59,652 nt of DNA from Planctomycetes bacterium ADurb.Bin069 (GTDB lineage: Bacteria; Planctomycetota; UBA8108; UBA8890; UBA8898): assembly GCA_002070955.1 (NCBI GenBank), contig MWEK01000027.1, positions 1 through 59,652 of the forward strand, in the 5' to 3' direction. Position 1 is the stretch's first letter, and each line of letters starts with the position of its first letter. A program made the position numbers and the translations under genes. Shown in pieces: positions 7,512 to 15,732 of the stretch. The notes under the pieces are model-generated. The model saw only the letters and a program-made list of their open reading frames with translations, was not told the DNA's origin and made no database searches.

Positions 7512-8549
7512 ATGTCGCACCACTCGTACCGGTTCTCGTATGGTCCCTGGAACATCCACACCGGCGCCGACCCCTTCGGCCCGCCCGTGCGCAGGGAGGT
7601 CCCGTACGCCAAGAAGCTCAAGCTCGTCAAGGAGCTCGGCTACCACGCGATCCAGTTCCATGATGACGATGTCGTTCCCTGGGGCGCCGACGCGGCCCAG
7701 ACCAAGCGCCGCGCCGCGCAGGTCAAGAAGATGTGCAGCGACTTGGGCATCGCCATCGAGTTCATCGCCCCGCGGCTCTGGGAGCACCCCAAGGGCATCG
7801 ACGGCGGCATCACCGCCAACGACCCCAAGATCAGAAAATGGGCCCTCGCGCGCTCGAAATGGGCGGTGGACATCGCCGAGCACTTGGGCACGCGCAATAT
7901 CGTGCTTTGGCCCGCCCGCGAGGGCACCTACGTCCGCGAGGCCAAGGACCCCATGGCGTCCATGGGCTACACGCTCCAGTATCTGAACGCCCTCCTGGAG
8001 TACCATCCCAAGATCCGCATCCTGGGCGAGATGAAGCCCAACGAGCCCATGGACATAGCGTACTATCCCACCTCGGGCCACTTCCTGGCCATGGCCTACC
8101 GCACCTGCGATCCGGACCGGGTCGGCATCCTGATCGAGTCGGCGCACGCGATCCTGGCGGGCCTGGAGCCCTCCGACGAGATGGGCTTTGCCTTGTGGCA
8201 CGGGAAGCTCTGGGGCGTTCACCTGAACGACCAGAACGGGCTGAAGTTCGACCAGGACAAGGCCTTCGGCACCGCGAATCTCAGGCGGGCCTTCGCCCAG
8301 GTGGATGTCCTCGAGCGCGGCGGTTACGGGACGCGCGGCGAGTATGTCGGCTTCGACGTCAAGGTCATGCGCACGCAGCGGGACGACCTGGCGCTGCAGC
8401 ACCTCAAGAACTCGCGGGAGATCTTCCTCAGGCTGGTTCAGTTGTCGCGGAGCATCAACCGGAAGACTTGGCAGGCCTACGTCGACGCGCGGGACTACGA
8501 AGGCCTGGACCTCTTCCTCACGAAGAGCCTGATGGGGCTCGGGAAGTAG
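7512..8549 (+). CDS. Xylose-isomerase-like TIM-barrel sugar isomerase
   Basis: A 345-residue cytoplasmic protein that aligns by eye with D-xylose isomerase across the metal site. E173 in GEMKPNEP matches the first Glu ligand, E209 and H212 in IESAH match the shared Glu/His pair, D247 and D249 in FDQD match the second-metal Asp pair, and D282 in GFDVK matches the last Asp. One ligand differs: the position that is Asp in IDLNGQ of classical enzymes is His237 in VHLNDQ. It is therefore probably an aldose-ketose isomerase using two divalent metals, but on a substrate that may not be xylose. The strong AGGAGG before the ATG supports the start. It sits behind GH127, suggesting a role in released pentoses. 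Confidence 0.82.
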   Translation: MSHHSYRFSYGPWNIHTGADPFGPPVRREVPYAKKLKLVKELGYHAIQFHDDDVVPWGADAAQTKRRAAQVKKMCSDLGIAIEFIAPRLWEHPKGIDGGITANDPKIRKWALARSKWAVDIAEHLGTRNIVLWPAREGTYVREAKDPMASMGYTLQYLNALLEYHPKIRILGEMKPNEPMDIAYYPTSGHFLAMAYRTCDPDRVGILIESAHAILAGLEPSDEMGFALWHGKLWGVHLNDQNGLKFDQDKAFGTANLRRAFAQVDVLERGGYGTRGEYVGFDVKVMRTQRDDLALQHLKNSREIFLRLVQLSRSINRKTWQAYVDARDYEGLDLFLTKSLMGLGK

Positions 8550-8561
8550 GCGGGCGGCGCC

Positions 8562-10634
8562 TCACTCGTCCAGTTGCTCCAGCGCGCGCTTCGCCGCCGC
8601 GAGCAGCGCGTCGGCGCCCACCGGGGCTCCGGTCGCTTTCCGCATCCAGAGGTCGGGCGCGATGGCGCCCGTGACCGTCATGCGCTCGACCTCCGGGCCG
8701 ACGGCGCCCGCCCGGGCGATGTGCTCCTCCACCTGGTGCGCGATCAGGTGCCCGATGGCATAGTCGGGCAGGTACAGGAAACTGTGGATCATGTGGGAGT
8801 AGATCGCGAGGATGGGGACGTCGCGCACGCCGAACACGGGGGCGTAGCACCGGTTCCAGACCTCCTTCGCCGCGGCGAGGACGGCCTCCTTGAGGGCGGC
8901 GGGCGTCGCCTCGGGGTGGTCGTACATCCAGTGCCAGACGGCCATGTCGACCAGGCCCACGGCGGCGATCTCGCAAGTCATCCAGAAGTCGTTCAGGGCG
9001 AGGAGCGCCTCGTCCTTCGGCCCGGGGCGCGCCAAGCCCAGGAGTTCCAGGTCCCGGCGCTGGAACACGAAGGCCATCGCCTCGGTGAAGGCCGTGTTGG
9101 GGACGCCGGCGAGGAGGGTGTGGTCCACGCAGTTGAGCGAGAAGACCTGTTCCACGTTATGGCCGAGCTCGTGAACCGCGATGTTGAAGCCCTTGTAGTC
9201 CATGCCCCCGGCGCCGATGCGGGTCCTGAGGTGCGCCTTCTCGGAGCGCATCGCCGCGCCCCAGGCATGGCCTGAGCCGCGGGCCGGATCGATTTCGATG
9301 CGGTCGGCGAGAAACCGCGCGCGCTCGGCGCTGAAGCCGAGCTTGAGAAGGAGCTGCGGCAGGTCCCGGGCGAAGGCGTCGGCGTCGGGGTACCTGGCGG
9401 CGACGATCGTGTCCAGTTCGGCCTCGGTGTGGGCGCCGCGCGGCTTGAAGCCGTGGTACCAGATGTCGAAGGGCTCAAGCGGCCGCCCGAGGCGCGCCGC
9501 GATGCGCTTGGCGACCTGCGCGACCAGCGGCGAACCCACCACCGCCTCCAACATGGCCTTGACGCGCGCTTCGGGGATTTGGCGGTCTTCCAGGAACCGC
9601 CGCGCGATGTGCGTGGGCGCGGCCGGCGAGTAGGGGTCGGCCTTGCGCACGGCCCGGAAGCAGTCAAGCAGCACGGCGAAGCGGGTGTCGGGCTCAGGCG
9701 CGCCGGAAACGGCGAGGGCGGCGGGCGGCGGCTCGCCGGAGTCTTTGACGGCGGCGGCCGCGACCGCGTTGGTGGCGGGAGTCCAGTCCACGTGGGGGTT
9801 GTCGATCACGGCGGCGGGAATCGTCTGGGTCACGATACGTTCCATGACGCGCTGGATCAGGCGTTGCTTGGCCAGGGCCGCCGCCGTGTCGGGCAGGCCG
9901 TAGCAGGCCTTGATCTCGTCGCGCAGGTTCCAGTGGGAAAGGAGCCGCAGCCCGGGCGGGAAGAGGCGGGCGCCCCGCTCGTCGAGCACGTGGTGCATCC
10001 AGATGTTGTACTGCGCGATGTACCGGTCCGCCGCCGCCGACGCCGCGGCGATGGCGAGATTGACCGCGGCGGGGACGCGCTTCGCGAAGCGCTCCGCGAG
10101 CTTGGTCTCGGCCCAGTCCGAGCGGGTCCAGCGCGCCCCGTCCGCGAGGCGCTCATCGAGGGTCGTCACGGGGAAGTTGAGCAGCACGACGAAGGCGAGC
10201 TTGTTGGCGAAGAAATCGTCGGCCAGGTGGGCTCCGGGGTCGTAGGCGGCGAAGACTTCGTCGTAGGGCATGAGCGGCCCGAGGTCCAGGTCGGCCTGGC
10301 GCTTGAGCTCGAGGGAGAGCTTGTTCAGATGGCCGTCGATCTGCTCCAGCAGCGTCTCGAAGCGTCCCAGCAGCGTGGCGCGGGCCGCGCGGTCGCCGGC
10401 GAAGCCGGCCAGAGCGAAGGCGCGGAACGCGGCGGCATCGCCGTCCTCGGCCCGCCAGAAAGCGGCGGCCTGTTCCAAACCGCGGCGGGCCCGGGCGCGC
10501 TCCGTCTCGCCGTGCGCGGCGACCAGCTCCGCTTCGATGGACGGGATGAGGGCCCGAAGCCCGCTATCGGCCGCGCCCGCGAGGGCGGCGGCGGTGAACA
10601 TTGCGGCCATGCACAGTCTCCTTGCGTTGCTCAT
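8562..10634 (-). CDS. Secreted zinc metallopeptidase with HELGH motif
   Basis: A 690-residue exported protein: a signal peptide (MSNARRLCMAAMFTAAALA) and a mostly helical body. Residues 488-492 are HELGH, with E518 in FTEAMAF 26 residues later, the HExxH...E arrangement of gluzincin peptidases. The long helical architecture resembles M3/M32-type peptidases, but the family is not certain. AAGGAGGA precedes the ATG at 10634. The gene starts 25 bases after the stop of the giant LTD/CotH protein on the same strand, so the two are probably cotranscribed. The enzyme may process or digest proteins in the periplasm or outside the cell. Confidence 0.75.
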   Translation of the reverse strand: MSNARRLCMAAMFTAAALAGAADSGLRALIPSIEAELVAAHGETERARARRGLEQAAAFWRAEDGDAAAFRAFALAGFAGDRAARATLLGRFETLLEQIDGHLNKLSLELKRQADLDLGPLMPYDEVFAAYDPGAHLADDFFANKLAFVVLLNFPVTTLDERLADGARWTRSDWAETKLAERFAKRVPAAVNLAIAAASAAADRYIAQYNIWMHHVLDERGARLFPPGLRLLSHWNLRDEIKACYGLPDTAAALAKQRLIQRVMERIVTQTIPAAVIDNPHVDWTPATNAVAAAAVKDSGEPPPAALAVSGAPEPDTRFAVLLDCFRAVRKADPYSPAAPTHIARRFLEDRQIPEARVKAMLEAVVGSPLVAQVAKRIAARLGRPLEPFDIWYHGFKPRGAHTEAELDTIVAARYPDADAFARDLPQLLLKLGFSAERARFLADRIEIDPARGSGHAWGAAMRSEKAHLRTRIGAGGMDYKGFNIAVHELGHNVEQVFSLNCVDHTLLAGVPNTAFTEAMAFVFQRRDLELLGLARPGPKDEALLALNDFWMTCEIAAVGLVDMAVWHWMYDHPEATPAALKEAVLAAAKEVWNRCYAPVFGVRDVPILAIYSHMIHSFLYLPDYAIGHLIAHQVEEHIARAGAVGPEVERMTVTGAIAPDLWMRKATGAPVGADALLAAAKRALEQLDE

Positions 10635-10659
10635 GAGTCCTCCTTCGAGCGGCGCGGCA

Positions 10660-13600
10660 TCAGAAGCACCGGTTCGGGCAGCCTTCGATGCGCACGCACC
10701 GGGCGCCCAGCGCGGGTTGCGGGCCGTGCTGGAAGAGAAAGCGAAGCAGATGGATCGCATCGGCAAGATCGACGCGCTGGTCGGCGTTCACGTCAAGCAG
10801 CGTTAAGTTGCCGCCGCCGGCGATGCCCTCCCCGTCGCAGGGGAGCGAGAACGGGGCTCCCGCGAAGAGCGCGCGCAGGAGGCCGACCGCGTCGGAGATG
10901 TCCAACTTGGCGTCCTGGTTGATGTCGCCCGGCCGCTGCCAGCCGCCGGTGGGTATTCCGCCGGGATCGTCGGCGCCGGGCGAGCCGCCCAGCCAGGCGC
11001 TGCTGGTCCAGAAGGTGTACGAGTCGGGGTCGCCCACGGCGTCGGGATCGACGGGCACGAGCGAGGCGCCGAGGCCATCCGCATCCACCGGCCAGGGCGG
11101 ATCGTCGTCGTAGGTGAAGGCGATGAGAGGCAGCCCCGCGGGATCGGAGAGCTCGATGCGCTCGCCGCTGTTGGAGAGGCTGCCGGAGTACACGCCGAAC
11201 ACGGCATCGACCTCCGGGTAGCGCGCCTGAAAGGCGGCGTAGTCGGCGACGAGAACCAGGAAGGCGCCGGGCGCGAGCACGGTCCCCTCGGGGAACGTGA
11301 AGGCGATGCCGTCGGTGAAGGCGACGCCGCTCAGGTCGAGGGTCTCCGCCCCGATGTTCTTGAGCTCGATGAACTCGAAGGCATCGCCGTCGATGTCCTC
11401 TTCATCGGCGGGGTGGTACATGACCTCGGTGATCTTCAAAGTGTCGAGGGGCCGGAAGACATGGAACACGGCCTCGTTGATGGCGCTCCACTGGGTGTTG
11501 TACCGCGCCCGCGCCCGGACGAAGGTCGTTTCGGCCAGCGTGACGCCCCCGCCGCCCGCGGTCGTGGCGGCTTCCAGCGTCGCCTGGATCAGCATGTCGG
11601 AGGATCCCGGAGCCATGTTCATGCCGTGAAGGGCGAGCACGTTCGCGCCGGGTCGCAGGTGCCGCGCCGCGTCGGTCAACGGGATCGCCTCGAACTGGAC
11701 GGCCAGGGCGTCGGGGTGGCTCGCCGTGGCATTCGAGTTCCAGAGGGCGGGCACGGGGGCGTTGCGCGAGGCGACCATGGCGCCGTTCAGGAAGGCGACG
11801 AAGCCATCGTCGTAACGCATGCCCAGGGTGAGGCCGGCGATTTCCGCCGGGTTGTCCAACTGGAAGGGAACCCGGATGTAGACCGTGCTCGTTTTGTTGT
11901 ACATCTCCGCCCGCAGCGAGAGGCCCAGGTAGGGTTCGAAACCGGAGCTGACCTCGAATCCGACCCCCATGAACCCCGTGCGCCAGGCGCTGTCGTCGAA
12001 ATCCACGGCCGTCCAGGCCGACCCCAGGTCGCCGTTCGCCGGCACGAGCACGCGGCAGAAGGCATCCTCGGCGATGAGCTGGAGCTTGGCCGCATCGGCG
12101 TACTCGAGGGCGAAGGGCGAGACCGTGCCGTCGGAGGCGCGGGGATCGGCGCCGTCGAGGGTGTAGTAGATCGTGCCCGCGGGCGCGCTCATGAGCAGGG
12201 CGAAGCCGGACTCGATGGCGCCGCCGTGCCGGCTGAACGCCGGCGCGTCGACGTTGGGATACAGGCCCACGCTGCGAAACTGCTGCAGCACGATCGCCGA
12301 ACGCCGGGGGAAGTAGTCGCGCAGGAGGTTGTCGCGCTCGGGCGCCCAGTGCTCATCGCGGGTGTAGGGGGTGGCCGCGTGCTGGTCGCCCCAACGAGCC
12401 GACTCGGCCACCATGGCCCGGTCGATCAGTCCGCAGAGCTTCGCGAAGCGCTCGGCGGGGCGGTTGCGCTCCGGGCGGGCGGGATCCCACGCGGGGTTGG
12501 ATGGGTCGACCGCCAGGGGGCCGCCGTTGAAGAAATACCGGTGCAGCCGGTCCCCCGTGATCCGGCGGAACTCGGGGTTCTGCCTCAGCGCCGACCAGGG
12601 CGTCGCGACGGCGTTGCTCACGCTGACCTGGTTGGTGTTGAGATCGGAGCCGATGCCCATGACCCACTCGGCGTCCCACACGTAGAACTTGAAACCCTCC
12701 CCATCGAGCTGATAGCGGCCGGCGGCCCAGTTGTTGTGGGGCCAGTCGGTGTTGCCGCCGTACAGGTTGGCGATCATGTAGTCGATGTAGTTCTCGACAT
12801 CGAGGTAGTTGGGCAGGGCGTAGTTGCGGGTGCCGTCGGGATCGCGGCCCTGGATGCGGTAGTAAGCCGTGTTGGTGGCGAGGCCTTGGAGGCACAGATT
12901 GAGCATTACGTTCCACGCGGCGATGGAGCCGTGGTTCACGCCGTGCTGTGTGATCGAGTCCCAGTGCTCTTTGTCGCCGCCGTAGTAGGTGGCCGAGAAA
13001 GCGTGGTCCACTCGCTCGCAGGGGTTGTACAAGCCCCAGTAGATGCCGTTGAGGTACAGGTGAACGAAGGTGTCGTGAGAGGAGACCTGCCGCATGTCGA
13101 GCACCGTCTGGCGGACGAAGGGATCGCGCACGTACAGGCCGCGCCCCCCGACGGCATCCCACTGGTAGCCGTCGTTGGCGGTGGCCCGGAGCGTGACGGT
13201 GTCGAAGCGGTCCGGGGCTCCCGGGCCGAACAGGGGGAATCTCAGCTTGGTGGCGCCGTAGATGCCCTTGAAGAGCAGGCGGAACGAGTGCTTCTTGGTG
13301 AGACCGTGGTTTCGGAACGCGCCGCCCTGGATGCGCAGCCCGCAGTCCTCCTGAAAGCCGCGCGCGCCGTTCGGGTGGATGAGCTCGACCGAGGCGGCGC
13401 GCTCGTAGGCGACGCCGCGCGAGGTCGCGTTGGTGTAGATGCCGTTCGGCCCGAAAAGATCGTCGACGGGCAGGACGATGGAGAGGGTCGGAAGGCTGCG
13501 CAGGTCATCCTTGATCGTCGCCGCGTACTTGCCGCCGTATCTGTCCGGCCCCGTGTGCCCGATGACATCGGGATCCAGGCCGTAATCGGGCGGCGTGCCG

Positions 13601-15519
13601 CCCCACGTCGCGGGGAACCCGGCGTTGAGCGTGGCCTGGTAGTCCTGGCGCACGATGTCATCCACGAACAGGTAGGTCTGGGTGTCGACGTTGGTCGGGA
13701 TGCAGCCCTCCTTGAAGGCCGCCGCCCGCAGGCACGTCGTTTTCGCGATGCGCAGGGGTCCCGTGTACACGAAACCCTTCCTCGCCGTGGGGGGTGTGCC
13801 GTCGAGGGTGTAGCGGATCTGGGCGCCGGGCGTCGCCGTGGTGATTTCCACATCGAAGGGCGCGGAATAGAAGCCGCGGTCCACGGAGAAGCGCGTGTCC
13901 CGGACGAAATCCACCAGGCTGAGGGTGTTGGGCGCGCCGGGCGTCGGGGTGTCGAAGAACCCCGCCGCCTCGGACTCGATGAGGATCTGCGCGAGTTCCC
14001 CCCACAGGAGGAACTCGGGGCTCGCGGCGTCATCGTTCAACCCGTGGAAGGCCAGGATGTTCACGCCCGGCCGCAGGAGGCCGAGATAGGCGGAGATATT
14101 GATGTCCTCGTAGACGAGCGCCGCGTCCGAGGGGCGGTCGGCGGTGGCGCGCGAGGCGTGGGAAAGCGTCTCGGGCGCGTTGCGCCGCGCCACCTCGACG
14201 CCGTTCAGATAGGCGGCGAAGCCGTCCTCGTACTTCATGCGCAGGAAGATGTTCTCGAAGGCGCCGGGGTTTGCCGCCGTGAAGGGAATGCGCACGAAGA
14301 CGCTCGTGCCCGCGTCGAGCATCGCCGCCTCGAGGTCCGTGCCGATCAGATCGCGGAACGCGCCGGGCGCGTCCGCCTCGGCCACTTCCGATTGCGCGGC
14401 CAGGCCGCCCGCCGCCGTGTCGCCCACGAGGCGGAAGCTCGTGTTCCAGGACGAGTGGTTTCCTTGCGCCGCGAAGAGCTCGACCATGGAACCGCCGCCC
14501 TGCTCGTACATGACGAGGCGCAGGCGATACTCGCCCGCCGTCTTGATGAAGAAGGTCCCGAGCGTGTCGGCCGGCCCGCGGGGATCGGGATACTGGATGC
14601 GGTACGAATCGGCGCCGTTGGTGAGATCCAGGCCGAAGCCGTCGTCGCTCATGACGCCGAAAGTCCACGACCCCGCCGAGGGAATGACGACGGCGGCCGT
14701 CGCCAGGATGACGAAGTTGTCTTCATCGGCGCCGGGGGCGGCGCCGGGAAAGACGAGATCGCCGGGATAATGACCTTCCGATCCGGTGCCGAGGAAGTTG
14801 ATGACCGGCGTGTTCTGAATCGAGACGCGGGTCTGTATGCCGGGGGTGGCGATGACCTGCTCGGCGATGGCGAGGCTGCCCACTCCGGTGTTAGCGCGGT
14901 AATTGTGGACCAGGAACCCCGGCACCATCGTCACGTAGCCGGCGCCGCCCGGGCCGTGGATCCAGGCGGAGTCGTCGAAGGGTTCGTTGCCGCCAGTCCA
15001 TGCCGTCCCGAGGGCATCGTCCGGCGGCACGAAGGCGGCCAGAGGCGCCCGCGGCGGCACGAGCGGCGTGATGGCGACCCGCTGCCCGATGCCGAAGGAA
15101 TAATCGGCGTGCTGGGCGGGGAACTCGGGGCCGAAATCGCAGGCGATCGTGGCGCCGTCGGGCTTGACGAGCGCCAGATACTCCCCCCCGATATTGAGAC
15201 GGAAGTTGGTGTGTAGAGGGGCGAGAGGATTGCGCCGGTTTTTCCCTGAGGCGAAGACGAGCAGATAGCCGTTGCCCTGAAGCGTCACCGCCGGAAAGGC
15301 CCACTTATCCAGCTCGGCGGCGTTGTCGGTGAGGAACCACCCTCCCAGGTTCACGGGGGCGGAATCGGGGTTGTACACCTCGATCCAGTCGGAGGAATCG
15401 CCGTCCTCGTCGGTCAAGGTCGCCGTGTTGGCCGCCATGAACTCGCTGATGACGGGATCGGCGGCATGGGCCGCCGCCGCCATGACGAGACTCAGAAGCG
15501 AGATTGTCTTCTTCCGCAA
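10660..15519 (-). CDS. Giant secreted LTD / CotH-like / dockerin-like protein
   Basis: 1619 residues, secreted. Domain order read from the sequence: signal peptide (1-19); lamin-tail domain (about 22-130, VISEFMAANTATLTDEDGDS); PA14-like beta region (about 215-370); chitobiase/hexosaminidase C-terminal-like domain (about 555-625, IRYTLDGTPPTARKG); CotH kinase-like region (about 663-1000, including LRIQGGAFRNHGLTKKHS and YVWDAEWVMG); a second chitobiase-like strand pair (about 1125); second lamin-tail domain (about 1360-1490); and two dockerin-like calcium repeats at the C-terminus (about 1528-1551, DINQDAKLDISDAVGLL, and about 1573-1595, DVNADQRVDLADAIHLL). Such proteins are common in Planctomycetota; their function is unknown, though surface attachment or cargo phosphorylation has been proposed for CotH domains. 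The start is TTG at 15519 with GAGGA five to six bases upstream. Downstream it is followed by a zinc peptidase. Confidence 0.85.
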   Translation of the reverse strand: MRKKTISLLSLVMAAAAHAADPVISEFMAANTATLTDEDGDSSDWIEVYNPDSAPVNLGGWFLTDNAAELDKWAFPAVTLQGNGYLLVFASGKNRRNPLAPLHTNFRLNIGGEYLALVKPDGATIACDFGPEFPAQHADYSFGIGQRVAITPLVPPRAPLAAFVPPDDALGTAWTGGNEPFDDSAWIHGPGGAGYVTMVPGFLVHNYRANTGVGSLAIAEQVIATPGIQTRVSIQNTPVINFLGTGSEGHYPGDLVFPGAAPGADEDNFVILATAAVVIPSAGSWTFGVMSDDGFGLDLTNGADSYRIQYPDPRGPADTLGTFFIKTAGEYRLRLVMYEQGGGSMVELFAAQGNHSSWNTSFRLVGDTAAGGLAAQSEVAEADAPGAFRDLIGTDLEAAMLDAGTSVFVRIPFTAANPGAFENIFLRMKYEDGFAAYLNGVEVARRNAPETLSHASRATADRPSDAALVYEDINISAYLGLLRPGVNILAFHGLNDDAASPEFLLWGELAQILIESEAAGFFDTPTPGAPNTLSLVDFVRDTRFSVDRGFYSAPFDVEITTATPGAQIRYTLDGTPPTARKGFVYTGPLRIAKTTCLRAAAFKEGCIPTNVDTQTYLFVDDIVRQDYQATLNAGFPATWGGTPPDYGLDPDVIGHTGPDRYGGKYAATIKDDLRSLPTLSIVLPVDDLFGPNGIYTNATSRGVAYERAASVELIHPNGARGFQEDCGLRIQGGAFRNHGLTKKHSFRLLFKGIYGATKLRFPLFGPGAPDRFDTVTLRATANDGYQWDAVGGRGLYVRDPFVRQTVLDMRQVSSHDTFVHLYLNGIYWGLYNPCERVDHAFSATYYGGDKEHWDSITQHGVNHGSIAAWNVMLNLCLQGLATNTAYYRIQGRDPDGTRNYALPNYLDVENYIDYMIANLYGGNTDWPHNNWAAGRYQLDGEGFKFYVWDAEWVMGIGSDLNTNQVSVSNAVATPWSALRQNPEFRRITGDRLHRYFFNGGPLAVDPSNPAWDPARPERNRPAERFAKLCGLIDRAMVAESARWGDQHAATPYTRDEHWAPERDNLLRDYFPRRSAIVLQQFRSVGLYPNVDAPAFSRHGGAIESGFALLMSAPAGTIYYTLDGADPRASDGTVSPFALEYADAAKLQLIAEDAFCRVLVPANGDLGSAWTAVDFDDSAWRTGFMGVGFEVSSGFEPYLGLSLRAEMYNKTSTVYIRVPFQLDNPAEIAGLTLGMRYDDGFVAFLNGAMVASRNAPVPALWNSNATASHPDALAVQFEAIPLTDAARHLRPGANVLALHGMNMAPGSSDMLIQATLEAATTAGGGGVTLAETTFVRARARYNTQWSAINEAVFHVFRPLDTLKITEVMYHPADEEDIDGDAFEFIELKNIGAETLDLSGVAFTDGIAFTFPEGTVLAPGAFLVLVADYAAFQARYPEVDAVFGVYSGSLSNSGERIELSDPAGLPLIAFTYDDDPPWPVDADGLGASLVPVDPDAVGDPDSYTFWTSSAWLGGSPGADDPGGIPTGGWQRPGDINQDAKLDISDAVGLLRALFAGAPFSLPCDGEGIAGGGNLTLLDVNADQRVDLADAIHLLRFLFQHGPQPALGARCVRIEGCPNRCF

Positions 15520-15582
15520 ATGATTCCTCGAGCGTGCGCGCCGCGGAGATGGGCCGCGGGCACCGCGGGCCCCTAAACCTCA

Positions 15583-15611
15583 AGTATAGAGGTCGGTTCC
15601 CGCGCGGGCAA
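15583..15611 (-). promoter_or_regulatory. Promoter for the LTD/CotH gene
   Basis: On the minus strand: TTGCCC (15611-15606), a 17-base spacer and TATACT (15588-15583), about 64 bases before the TTG start. Confidence 0.55.
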
Positions 15612-15630
15612 CGCGGCGAGGCGGCGGGCG

Positions 15631-15719
15631 GAACTGGCCCCGCGCGAGCGGAGCATGCGCCCTCGGGGCGGCCGGGCGGGGGAGCCCTCGGGAACTGGCC
15701 CCGCGCGAGCGGAGCATGC
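15631..15719. repeat. 28-base direct repeat, two copies 61 bases apart
   Basis: Identical copies at 15631-15658 and 15692-15719, beginning GAACTGGCCCC and ending GGAGCATGC. Each contains CCGC-GCGA-GCGG, able to form a small hairpin. They lie between the stop of the esterase gene and the LTD promoter; the 213-base gap has no gene. Confidence 0.85.
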
Positions 15720-15732
15720 CCGCGCCCGTGCG

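Noticed and set aside
11413..15216. 1267-codon open frame antisense to the LTD/CotH gene
   Set aside because: A mirror of a gene with clear domains; no ribosome site or recognisable motif.
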